DNA of 64,000 nt, taken from Paenibacillus aquistagni. Lineage in GTDB: Bacteria; Bacillota; Bacilli; Paenibacillales; Paenibacillaceae. The notes under the pieces are model-generated. The model was given only the letters and a program-made list of their open reading frames with translations, was not told the DNA's origin and did no database searches. This document shows positions 26,258-34,581 of this stretch, piece after piece (within the stretch, counting starts at the first letter, position 1; each line of letters begins with the position of its first letter). Position numbers and translations under genes: made by a program. Location of the stretch: contig NZ_FXAZ01000008.1 of NCBI RefSeq assembly GCF_900177815.1, forward strand, positions 124,001-188,000. The letters run 5' to 3'.

Positions 26258-26893
26258 ATGAGCAACTTGCGAAAATATTGGCCTGATCTCGGCATGCTGG
26301 TCGGGATTGTAACCTTGATCGGTGTATGGATAAATCGGCATCAGCTCTCTGAAATTACTCTTCTGCTCTGGCTTAGCTTTATCGCGATCTTAGTCCATCA
26401 ATTCGAAGAATATCGCTGGCCAGGCACCTTCCCTGGCTTGTTCAACCGCGTTATCTTTAACAGCAGCGAGCCTGACCGATATCCTCTTAATGCGCAGTCC
26501 GCCATGATCATTAATCTTGTGATTGCCTATGTATTTTATCTTCTTCCTGTCTTTTTCCCCGCTGTCATCTGGCTTGCCCTTGGACCGATTCTCATGGGCT
26601 TCTTCCAATTCATCTGGCATGGCATTTTTGCCAATCTCAGAGCCAAGACACTGTATAACCCCGGACTATTCGCTGTTATTGCGCTTCATCTTCCCATAGG
26701 AGGATGGTACATGCATGACATCGTTACCCAGCATCTTGCCACCTCTTGGGATTGGATGATCGGAATCATCTACTTCGTTATTGCGGTGTATATCCTGATC
26801 ATTAAAGGGAACACGTGGCTGAAGAATAGCTGCTCGCCATATCCTTTTACTAACAAACAGATGGGTTCTTGGTTCTTATCTCACGAAGACTAG
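26258..26893 (+). CDS. HXXEE domain membrane protein
   Basis: A 211-aa protein from the ATG at 26258 (AAAGGAGAG upstream). About six hydrophobic segments are visible, e.g. DLGMLVGIVTLIGVWI, ITLLLWLSFIAILV, IINLVIAYVFYLLPVFFPAVIW and WMIGIIYFVIAVYILII. The motif HQFEEYRWPG (about 48-57) gives the family its name (HxxEE), and conserved histidines further on (IWHGIF, IALHLPIGGWYMHD) could bind metal. The function of this family is not known. It is co-transcribed with the TetR gene. Confidence 0.75.
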   Translation: MSNLRKYWPDLGMLVGIVTLIGVWINRHQLSEITLLLWLSFIAILVHQFEEYRWPGTFPGLFNRVIFNSSEPDRYPLNAQSAMIINLVIAYVFYLLPVFFPAVIWLALGPILMGFFQFIWHGIFANLRAKTLYNPGLFAVIALHLPIGGWYMHDIVTQHLATSWDWMIGIIYFVIAVYILIIKGNTWLKNSCSPYPFTNKQMGSWFLSHED

Positions 26894-26944
26894 AATGCTA
26901 GAATAGATACTTGAACAATGTAAGCTTTGTTTGAGCAGTACACT

Positions 26945-26997
26945 GGCCTCCGTGCCCTCCCAGTGCCATGGAACACCGCATTGAGGCCTTTTCTTTT
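26945..26997 (+). terminator. Possible terminator of the TetR/HXXEE operon
   Basis: GGCCTC (26945-26950) can pair with GAGGCC (26983-26988) around a large, partly structured loop, followed by TTTTCTTTT. The stem is short, so this is only a candidate. Confidence 0.4.
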
Positions 26998-27009
26998 ACA
27001 CGATCCATG

Positions 27010-27036
27010 AAAAAAAGAGCTGCCCGAAGACAGCTC
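27010..27036 (-). terminator. Intrinsic terminator of the NRPS/PKS operon
   Basis: On the minus strand GAGCTGTC pairs with GGCAGCTC around a UUCG tetraloop, followed by seven T. It lies 15 nt after the stop of the last operon gene (27051). Confidence 0.85.
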
Positions 27037-27050
27037 CTAACCATAAGGTG

Positions 27051-28448
27051 TTAAACGAGTACAGTAACGGCTTTGCCGACCTCAAATACCTTGCAATCCT
27101 CGACCTGACGCTCCGTGTGCGGCATCAATTGACTGCGCCCAAAGAGCTGATTCATCTCTTCTAGGCTGTGCCAAGTCCACCCTGCTGTCGTAGCCAAGTA
27201 AGATACATAGGTTTCGTTGTACAAAAAGACGACCTTCTTGCTGATGCGGTACAGCTCTTTGAGCATGATGCTGATCAGCGGCTCACTGAACATTCTGAAG
27301 TAATCTGTGACGATGATGACATCAAACTGCTTCGAGGGATACAGCGTATCCAAGCCCAGTAAATACACAAATTCTTTGTCCGGCCACTCTTGCTCATAAC
27401 GATCAAGCAGCCGCTTGTTCTGCAAGAAGACATGTGACACCTCTAACGAGGAAAGCACCGCTCGACTGTCTGCACCGATAACGGCTGAGCGCATTGTTCC
27501 TTGCAGGTACTCTTGGTTCAAAAACTGAAGAAGCTTACTGCTGTATGCTGGAATATAATAGTGCATAATCAAGCGATTAAACTTCGACATGATCAGATCA
27601 AAATGCAGATCAGCTGAATATGGATAAATCTCCGTATCAAAGGTGCGATGCTTCATATGCATCTTTTTACGGTTCAAATAGCTGGATTTGATCTTCTGAT
27701 CCATATTGTTATCGGAAGGATGAGGAAGATGCAGCGTGCAAATATCCGCTGTGGCATACATGGAAGCACCATGCTTGTGCAGCTGATAGGCAAAGTCCGT
27801 ATCTTCTGCTCCCCAGCCCTTCAGTGTCTCATCGAATCCTCCCGCCTTGAGGACGATATCGCGTGATGCCGTCACGGCACCGCCCCATCCCATCGACCAT
27901 GGAATATCCATGCGATTAAGATCATGATCGACAAGCTCAAAATGCGAGGTGCGCATATCCTCCCAACTCGGATGGTAGCGAAGCTGTTCACAGATGTCCG
28001 CTAGATTGGAAGGATGAATGTCCTGAATCATGGTCATATCCTCTTGTTCTGGATCAGCAAAGGCCCCCATCACATAATGAAACAGCACCTTATTCGTCTC
28101 ATTGCCTATTCGAGCCACGACTCGCTCGATAAAGAACGCAGGAACAACAATTCCACAGTCTAGAAAAACAAGCACCTTACCGCTGCTCTCTTGGATGCCC
28201 ACATTGCGTGTGCGCGAACGGCAGGAACGCTTGTCCCGCTCCAAGTACAAATACTTTAAATTCGTGATGAGGCCTGCATAATCGTCAATGATGTCCTTAA
28301 CAGGCTGGGAAGATCCATCGTCTATCACGACGACCTCCATCTTGATGTCAGTATCGATAACCTGATTCGCAATAAAATACAAAGACCGCTCCAACTGCTC
28401 CATCTTATTGTATACAGGAATAATGACCGATACGTCCAATTTCTCCAC
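27051..28448 (-). CDS. GT2 family glycosyltransferase with C-terminal extension
   Basis: A 465-aa protein. The N-terminal GT-A domain starts VSVIIPVYNKMEQLERSL, with nucleotide-binding VVVIDDGSSQPV. SGKVLVFLDCGIVVP stands where a DxD-type motif is expected; here it reads DCG, an odd form. GGFDETLKGWGAEDTDFAYQ (about 225-244) is the catalytic-base region seen in chondroitin-synthase-like GT2 enzymes. The C-terminal 200 residues are not typical GT2 and contain a Rossmann-like stretch (RSAVIGADSRAVLSSLEVSH; KQFDVIIVTDYFRMF) that could be a degenerate methyltransferase-like domain. It is the last gene of the biosynthetic operon, so it may glycosylate the product or a carrier-bound intermediate. 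The sugar donor is unknown. Confidence 0.75.
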   Translation of the reverse strand: MEKLDVSVIIPVYNKMEQLERSLYFIANQVIDTDIKMEVVVIDDGSSQPVKDIIDDYAGLITNLKYLYLERDKRSCRSRTRNVGIQESSGKVLVFLDCGIVVPAFFIERVVARIGNETNKVLFHYVMGAFADPEQEDMTMIQDIHPSNLADICEQLRYHPSWEDMRTSHFELVDHDLNRMDIPWSMGWGGAVTASRDIVLKAGGFDETLKGWGAEDTDFAYQLHKHGASMYATADICTLHLPHPSDNNMDQKIKSSYLNRKKMHMKHRTFDTEIYPYSADLHFDLIMSKFNRLIMHYYIPAYSSKLLQFLNQEYLQGTMRSAVIGADSRAVLSSLEVSHVFLQNKRLLDRYEQEWPDKEFVYLLGLDTLYPSKQFDVIIVTDYFRMFSEPLISIMLKELYRISKKVVFLYNETYVSYLATTAGWTWHSLEEMNQLFGRSQLMPHTERQVEDCKVFEVGKAVTVLV

Positions 28449-28472
28449 TCCCTCCAGTTACTTTCTCGCCTA

Positions 28473-29594
28473 TTATTGAAGTTCTAGAATGAGCTGCTTG
28501 ATAAGAGCCTTCTCTGCAGCCATCATATCCTCAAGAGATTTCAATAGCGGCTGTAGTATTTTTCTATTCTCACTCATAAAGCTCTTAAGCATGAGGTTAC
28601 GCTGGGTATAAGACTGTTTTTCAAGCCGCTCGAATTGTTCAAGAAGCGTCGTTTCTTCCTTGAGGTAGCCATGCTTTTGCAAGTACTGGACTCTGGCCAC
28701 CATCATCTTTTTATGCTCCCATAGGATATGGAATGGGCGAACATCAAAGTTCTGCACGCCTTCCATCACACGAGTAATAAAGTCTTGGAGCAACGGATAG
28801 ATCTCTACACCGAAGTAGCCTTCCACAGGCTGCTGCGTCATTCTTAACCGCTTGGTAGAGTTGCGGCCCTCCAAATAATCGTTAAGCACATCAATCATCA
28901 GCTTCAAATCAAAATCAAATCTGGCAAGTCCAGCACCATATTTGCTTGTTTCGTAGTCACAGGGCTCCAAGCGCTTGCAGGAGCTGATTAAGGTCTGGGA
29001 GGATGATCCCTCGGACAGGTATGCCTGCTCGAATTGCTCGAAGGTTACCTCCTGCGTGGAGAACTGGCGATTTTTATCAAAGATAGCCACATGATAGATT
29101 TGCCGATCCAGATCATAGCCATAGATGAAAATATCATGGACAAAATGGTTTTGCTGGTAACAGATCGAGTTATGAATATAATATTCGTCCACATAGGTCA
29201 CCACATAGAATTCACGTTCAAGCTGGGTAATCAGGTAGCGATGAATATCTACGCCGAGCTGCGAGAGCAGCACCTTATCACAATGCCGATAGATCAGCCA
29301 AGGCATATTGCCATAAGCAATCATCAAGTCCGGATAGAAATCAAGCCGGTATTCCTGGAAGTCATTCAAGTAATGTTTTGCGATAAACAGCTGTATATAG
29401 CTGGTATGGATCCACGGCTGGGCATACTCAAAGGGCTGGAGTATCCCTAGCACATAGGCATGTCCGAGAAAGCCATAGACTTGCGGCATCTCAAAAGGCA
29501 GCTGCACCTTTCTCTTATTCTGATCTGCCAGCACGGAATCCAACTCGACTGTACTTAACATGTAATTGACCCTCCATTCATCTAAGCTGTTCAT
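28473..29594 (-). CDS. BtrH-like/cysteine-peptidase-fold protein, paralogue of the PKS C-terminal domain
   Basis: The protein is 373 aa, without signal peptide or TM helix. The middle part (VTYVDEYYI ... CYQQNHFVHDIFIYGYDLDR) matches, residue for residue at the key positions, the C-terminal domain of the PKS at 31039-34581 (VWVDAYAI ... YQQEHVDHTLLVYGFDL). Both end in a helical tail with LxxLxxxxxAEKxLxxxLxxxLQ. This is the pattern of BtrH_N/C39-like folds, where BtrH acts as an acyl-ACP:amine acyltransferase in butirosin synthesis. In this copy the residue expected to be the catalytic Cys seems replaced (region QVYGFLGHAYVLGIL), so it may be inactive, scaffolding or use another nucleophile. 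Family recognition is from pattern memory. Confidence 0.55.
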   Translation of the reverse strand: MNSLDEWRVNYMLSTVELDSVLADQNKRKVQLPFEMPQVYGFLGHAYVLGILQPFEYAQPWIHTSYIQLFIAKHYLNDFQEYRLDFYPDLMIAYGNMPWLIYRHCDKVLLSQLGVDIHRYLITQLEREFYVVTYVDEYYIHNSICYQQNHFVHDIFIYGYDLDRQIYHVAIFDKNRQFSTQEVTFEQFEQAYLSEGSSSQTLISSCKRLEPCDYETSKYGAGLARFDFDLKLMIDVLNDYLEGRNSTKRLRMTQQPVEGYFGVEIYPLLQDFITRVMEGVQNFDVRPFHILWEHKKMMVARVQYLQKHGYLKEETTLLEQFERLEKQSYTQRNLMLKSFMSENRKILQPLLKSLEDMMAAEKALIKQLILELQ

Positions 29595-29601
29595 TGTTCA
29601 T

Positions 29602-30744
29602 TTAAAATGATTCTGGATCAGCAAACATCCGTGTGCAGCGATTGCACATCATGAGATTGGTATTTTTGAGATAGTCGCGGAATTGGGTCGCGCGCTCGCC
29701 CTCCCACATGTCGGCAAAGCTGTCTTCGTAAATATTGCCGTACTTAAAGTCTGGCAAATCCACACAAGGATAGACATCGCCCGTGCGGCGGATAATCATC
29801 TCATGCCAAGGAGCCACACACTTGGAACGGCCAAATACATTTTCAATGTCCGTATAATAATCATGGATGTCAATATAGTGCGACGAATCAATGCCCTCCA
29901 TCGCCCACAGCTCCTCAAGCTCTTTTTTCAGCAGCTGTGTGTCCATCGGGATAGAATCCTCCACAAAGCCCTGCCATGCAGGAGATACCTCGCAGTCCAA
30001 ATCATGCTTCATCTGCGCAGCATACGCACGTCCGCGCTCCGGTGTCGTAAATAGAAGCGGTGCCAGGTTGACAGACAAATCACGGCGTCTAGACCATGGA
30101 TTGCGTGGATCATGCAGAACCACATCTGCATCCTTGAAGCGCTCGCGAAGGGCGCTCATAAACTGCTTAATGCTCAAATAGTTGGATGGCGACAAGACCA
30201 TCGTGATATTAATGAAAGGAAACATTTTTTTGCGTCTCTTCTTCTCTTCCATCAGCGCTTCGATATTCTCGCAAATCTTCTGGAAGCTTCCTTTGCCGCG
30301 AATCGCATCATGGAACTCCTCCGGGCCATCAATGGAGATGTTCATCGCGACGATATTCTGCATAATGAATTCCACACGATTCTTGATCAGAGAGCCGTTC
30401 GTCAGCAAATAAATGTTAGCCTTGCGCTTTCTCAGGTGTTCCACCAGCTCCGTAAAATGCTTGTACAGCATCGGCTCTCCGCCAGTAATAATGACACCAA
30501 GGTTTTTGTTGACAGCAGTGACGTCATCAAGGAACTTCTTCAACACGTCGATGTCAAGCTGCTCACGGATCGCTCGCTGCGGCTCCTTAAGCGCCCAGCC
30601 TGTATCCCCCCATATGTGACAGAAGTTGCAGCGGTAGTTGCACAGCTCTGAAGGAAATAAAGTCAGCTGCTTAATCTCTGGGACAAGGTTCTTCACGTGC
30701 TCCTCAAGAGCGACTCCTCCAAGCTTGCCTGCTTTCGTTAACAT
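29602..30744 (-). CDS. Radical SAM/SPASM enzyme
   Basis: A 380-aa protein. The [4Fe-4S]-SAM motif CNYRCNFC gives Cys35, Cys39 and Cys42 (CxxxCxxC), followed by the SAM-contact GGEPMLYKHF (about 97-106). The C-terminal SPASM region contains CVAPWHEMII, DVYPCVDLPDFKYGNIYED and MMCNRCTRMF, which would hold auxiliary Fe-S clusters. Such enzymes abstract hydrogen atoms to modify peptides, amino acids or sugars (cross-links, epimerisation, oxidation). It is encoded 16 nt from the free ACP gene, so a carrier-bound substrate is a reasonable guess. The reaction cannot be read from sequence. Confidence 0.88.
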   Translation of the reverse strand: MLTKAGKLGGVALEEHVKNLVPEIKQLTLFPSELCNYRCNFCHIWGDTGWALKEPQRAIREQLDIDVLKKFLDDVTAVNKNLGVIITGGEPMLYKHFTELVEHLRKRKANIYLLTNGSLIKNRVEFIMQNIVAMNISIDGPEEFHDAIRGKGSFQKICENIEALMEEKKRRKKMFPFINITMVLSPSNYLSIKQFMSALRERFKDADVVLHDPRNPWSRRRDLSVNLAPLLFTTPERGRAYAAQMKHDLDCEVSPAWQGFVEDSIPMDTQLLKKELEELWAMEGIDSSHYIDIHDYYTDIENVFGRSKCVAPWHEMIIRRTGDVYPCVDLPDFKYGNIYEDSFADMWEGERATQFRDYLKNTNLMMCNRCTRMFADPESF

Positions 30745-30760
30745 GATGACATCCCCCCTA

Positions 30761-31027
30761 TTATTGTTCGCCTTGGTTCAAGCTGATGTAGTTCATAATT
30801 TGATTGATGGTGCTAAAATTGCGAAAGTCCAAGTCCTCATCGCTCCACGATACGCCAAACTCCATTTCAGTTGCGATAACCAGCTTGATGAACGTCAGAG
30901 AATTAATCCCTAGAGAAGACAGATCATCATCTAGTCCGCACTCATCCAGCAAGCTCGGATCATCAACATTATCCTTCAGCAAATCAATGACTCTTTGTCT
31001 TAACTCGTCCTTCGTCTCCATTGTCAT
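30761..31027 (-). CDS. Discrete acyl carrier protein
   Basis: An 88-aa four-helix carrier from the ATG at 31027, chosen because TAGGAGGA then stands 7 nt upstream; an ATG at 31033 is directly against that site. Phosphopantetheine would attach to Ser43 in LGINSLTFIKL, followed by the typical acidic helix II-III segment (ATEMEFGV). It is not the house-keeping AcpP (no DSLD motif). It lies between the PKS and radical SAM genes, suggesting a dedicated extender, starter or side-chain carrier. Confidence 0.88.
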   Translation of the reverse strand: MTMETKDELRQRVIDLLKDNVDDPSLLDECGLDDDLSSLGINSLTFIKLVIATEMEFGVSWSDEDLDFRNFSTINQIMNYISLNQGEQ

Positions 31028-31038
31028 CTTCATTCCTC

Positions 31039-34000
31039 CTAATGGTTATGGGTCAGCGTAAATTGAAGCTGGTTGATGAACTCCGATAGAAACTTCTGCT
31101 CGGCTACGATCAAGTGCTCTAATCTAGCATGAATCGCTGTGATTCGCTCTTCCTGGTAGATCGGAGCATAGAAGTAGCGAACCATGCCTTTGCGCACGGT
31201 CTCCCAATGCTCAACACATGCACGGTGGCAAACAAGGAGCGAACTGTCTGCTCCATACAGATAGAGAAGCCGATATCCCTCTACTTGCTTGGCATTGAGG
31301 ATCTGGTTTAGGATCTCAATGATCGTATCGATCTGATCACTCAGTGATTTCGCTGTGGAGCTCACTTGCTTAAGCCATGCCACCAGCTGCTGAAGAACTG
31401 TCATGCTCTCCTGCAACTGAACACGGTGCTCCAGCTGACGACTGGCAAAGGCGCGACGGAGCGCATCTCGTTCAGGCTGTGCATATCGGGCATTCTCACG
31501 ATGTATAATTCGGTAATACGCTGGTCGATGCTCTAACTGCTGATACTGCGCTTTGAAGCCTTCACAGGCTTTGTCCATATCCGTGAAGGAGATCGTGCAT
31601 GGCTTGTAGGAAAGATTCTCCCTGCGATCATGCTCGATAATATGAAAACACTGCTCAGCCAAATCAAAGCCGTAAACCAGCAAGGTATGATCCACATGCT
31701 CCTGTTGGTATACATCCTTGCGTGATGGAATTGCGTAAGCGTCCACCCATACAATGACTGGATGGCCTTGGCGCAGGCTTCCAATCAGCTCCTCGATTGT
31801 ATCCGTGAAGCTGCCTTGTGCTTCAACGTTAAGATTCATTTGATGAAACAACGATTCCTGAGATTCTATCTCTTCGTACCTTATCTCGTAGCCGCCGCTT
31901 TCCTCCCCATCCCCCCGATGGTAGAGAATCAGATCATTAAATAGATAAGGAAGAATGCTTCCTCCAAAATGTGCGACGACTGGGAACAAGGAGTTATAAA
32001 AACAATTGCGATAGTAGAGATCGTTAAAAGGCTCAATATTAGACAACATAAATAATGTAGAGGTTGAGGGATTGTCGCACTCCCTTGCCTCGATGCCCAC
32101 TGGCGCTTCATGCAGCTCTGAAGCAGCTGCAGTCTGGGCCAATGCTGTCTGCTCGCGATGATTGGACTCCTTGGAGAACGAAGCATGAGCTGTCGATTGA
32201 ATATCCACCTCCTTCCGAGGAGATTCAATACCTTCACCTGGCAGCTGCTCTAGATAAGCGGCAGCCTCGCGAATCGTAGGGTATCGATACATCAGCTCAG
32301 AATCCAAGGAGATGCCTGCCTTCTCCAATTCCACCTCCATGCGAATGACTAGAATAGAATTGCCCCCAAGCTCGAAAAAGTCGTCATCGATGCTAAGCTC
32401 GTTTACCCCAAGCAATTCTTCCCATCGCTTAGCCAGCTGCCATTCAATAGCTGTATAGCTTCCATCATGTCGTCCTGACAGCTGCGGCAGGCGTGACGCT
32501 GCAGATCCGGCTCCTGCAGACAGTGGATGTCGTACAGCACCTGCTCCATCCACTGCATTGACGCTCAAGCTTGGCGCTGCAGCATGAACGGAAGTTTCTG
32601 CCGACAGCTCAATCCAGCAGCGCGAGGGCTCAAAGGCATATACGGGAAGATGAAGCTTCGAGCAGGACCTCCCTTCATATAACGCATCCCAATTTACGAC
32701 TCCCCCATGAATAGCCTGCTTGGCAAGCTCCTCCAGCACAGATCGATTCATCCTTTGCTCTGCGCCAGTACCCCGTAGGATAAGCGCCGCCATCGCTTGG
32801 CTGCGAGCCTTCAATTCCTCAGCTGTCCACTCGCCATTCTGTCTGGCCTCTTTTCTAGCACTGACTACGCGATGCTCGTCATAATAGATGCCTTGCTTCT
32901 CATACGAAGCGAAGCCATGATCCATCACCCACTGCAATTGATCGAGGAAGCCTGCGGTGCTGTCTGCAATGATGGCCAAGCGGCAGCCATACTGTCCTCT
33001 TCCTGTATTGACGGTATAGCTCAAATCAAGAAAATCTGCCTGAAGAAGCCGACTTCTCTCCTTCGCATAACGCATAACAAGCCGCTCAAGCGATGCTCTC
33101 GTCTTCGCTGATAACAAGAGCAGTTGGGGTTCGCTGGCCCCGACGTCTTCAAATGTGCGCTGTGCCGACTTCACCTCCAGCTCGTCAGGTGCTTCTTCCA
33201 GCACGATATGGCAGTTCGTGCCGCTGAAGCCGAACGAGCTGACACCGCATCTGCGCGGCTGCTCTGCCTCCGTAAGCCACGGCTCCAGACGATCCGAGAC
33301 ATATAGCGGTGATTGCTCAAAAGCAATATTGCGATTCGGCCTTGTAAAATGAAGCGTTGGCGGCAGCTGCTTATACTTAAGCGCTGCAATCGCCTTGGCA
33401 AGTCCGGCAACGCCAGATGCGGCGTCGAGATGCCCAATATTCGTTTTCACAGAGCCGATGGCACAGAACTGCCGCCTTGTTGTGTAACGTCGAAAGGCGC
33501 GTTTGATCCCATCCGCTTCAATAGGATCGCCGAGCTTCGTTCCTGTGCCATGCGCCTCGATGTAGCCAATCGTCTCGGGATGAATGCCCGCATCCTCCCA
33601 CGCTTGACTGAGAAGCAGTTCCTGCGAGGCGGCATTCGGGGCTGTAAGCCCGACTGATGTGCCGTCCTGATTGGCCGCACTGCCTCGAATAACTGCATGA
33701 ATCGGATCACGATCCTTAAGCGCTTGTCTTAGCGGCTTGAGCAGCAGGGCTACCGTCCCTTCCCCCCATACCGTGCCGTCAGAGCCGTCGTCAAACGCGC
33801 TTGTTTTCTGATTCGTCGATTCGATGCCAATCTCAAACAGACCGTCCACTGGCATCAGGCATACCTTAACCCCACCGGTTATCGCCATCTCGCACTCCTT
33901 GTTGCGAAGCGCCATGCAGGCGGTATGGACCGCAACCAATGAGGAAGAGCAGGCCGTATCGACTAATAATGCGGGTCCTTGCAAATCGAGCAAATACGCA

Positions 34001-34581
34001 ATTCGTCCTGCAATGATGGATGGCGTGTTCCCCGTGCTTGCCATTGGAATCTGGGAAGGCTGATTTTTCGTTATATACTGGCCATAGACCGGCCAATCTG
34101 CATACCCGAGATAGATGCCCGTTTTGCTGCCTTGAATTCGGCTGCCCCCATAACCCGCATCTTCAATCGCTTCCCATGCCGCTTGCAGAAACAAGCGCTG
34201 ATTCGGGTCCATCAAAGCCGCTTCCTTCGGCGACAGGTTGAAGAAGGCATAATCGAACTCGTCAATTCCCTTCATAAAGCCGCCATGACTGAAGCGAATC
34301 TCTTCATCGCGAAGCGGAGTGAAGCTGCGTATGAACCCTAAGCTGTCCTGCTGCCTAGCCTCGGGCAGCAGTCCGATGCAATCTCGCCCATGCGCAAGAT
34401 TGTCCCAGAATTGCTTCAGGTTGTTTGCTCCCGGCATCCGCAAGGATAGTCCAATAATCGCAATATCCTTGTCGCTTGCATGACGCTGCTGTTTCAAAGC
34501 TCGAAGCAGCTGCACCGCTACCTGCTCGTCCATTCGGCCTGCGGCCACATGCTCAAATATTTGACCTGCTACGTTATCCAT
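31039..34581 (-). CDS. Trans-AT-type PKS: KS-ACP-cysteine-peptidase-like (BtrH-like) release domain
   Basis: The start at 34581 (GGAGGTGG 4 nt upstream, inside the end of the previous gene) gives 1180 aa; the two genes overlap by 8 bp. The KS (about 35-460) keeps its Cys (DTACSSSLVA) and both His (IEAHGTGTKLGDP and VKTNIGHLDAASG), so it should be active. No AT, KR, DH or ER follows. A carrier domain with FFELGGNSILVIRM lies at about 725-800. The last 320 residues form a domain with NCFYNSLFP (Cys at about 860), HVDHTLLVYGFD (His about 965) and IIEHD (Asp about 985), consistent with a cysteine-peptidase-fold catalytic triad. This replaces a thioesterase, so it is the likely chain-release or acyl-transfer domain. 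Confidence 0.85.
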   Translation of the reverse strand: MDNVAGQIFEHVAAGRMDEQVAVQLLRALKQQRHASDKDIAIIGLSLRMPGANNLKQFWDNLAHGRDCIGLLPEARQQDSLGFIRSFTPLRDEEIRFSHGGFMKGIDEFDYAFFNLSPKEAALMDPNQRLFLQAAWEAIEDAGYGGSRIQGSKTGIYLGYADWPVYGQYITKNQPSQIPMASTGNTPSIIAGRIAYLLDLQGPALLVDTACSSSLVAVHTACMALRNKECEMAITGGVKVCLMPVDGLFEIGIESTNQKTSAFDDGSDGTVWGEGTVALLLKPLRQALKDRDPIHAVIRGSAANQDGTSVGLTAPNAASQELLLSQAWEDAGIHPETIGYIEAHGTGTKLGDPIEADGIKRAFRRYTTRRQFCAIGSVKTNIGHLDAASGVAGLAKAIAALKYKQLPPTLHFTRPNRNIAFEQSPLYVSDRLEPWLTEAEQPRRCGVSSFGFSGTNCHIVLEEAPDELEVKSAQRTFEDVGASEPQLLLLSAKTRASLERLVMRYAKERSRLLQADFLDLSYTVNTGRGQYGCRLAIIADSTAGFLDQLQWVMDHGFASYEKQGIYYDEHRVVSARKEARQNGEWTAEELKARSQAMAALILRGTGAEQRMNRSVLEELAKQAIHGGVVNWDALYEGRSCSKLHLPVYAFEPSRCWIELSAETSVHAAAPSLSVNAVDGAGAVRHPLSAGAGSAASRLPQLSGRHDGSYTAIEWQLAKRWEELLGVNELSIDDDFFELGGNSILVIRMEVELEKAGISLDSELMYRYPTIREAAAYLEQLPGEGIESPRKEVDIQSTAHASFSKESNHREQTALAQTAAASELHEAPVGIEARECDNPSTSTLFMLSNIEPFNDLYYRNCFYNSLFPVVAHFGGSILPYLFNDLILYHRGDGEESGGYEIRYEEIESQESLFHQMNLNVEAQGSFTDTIEELIGSLRQGHPVIVWVDAYAIPSRKDVYQQEHVDHTLLVYGFDLAEQCFHIIEHDRRENLSYKPCTISFTDMDKACEGFKAQYQQLEHRPAYYRIIHRENARYAQPERDALRRAFASRQLEHRVQLQESMTVLQQLVAWLKQVSSTAKSLSDQIDTIIEILNQILNAKQVEGYRLLYLYGADSSLLVCHRACVEHWETVRKGMVRYFYAPIYQEERITAIHARLEHLIVAEQKFLSEFINQLQFTLTHNH

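Noticed and set aside
28473-29594. Free protein as a type II thioesterase
   Set aside because: No GxSxG motif or alpha/beta-hydrolase pattern; its core matches the cysteine-peptidase-like domain of the PKS instead.
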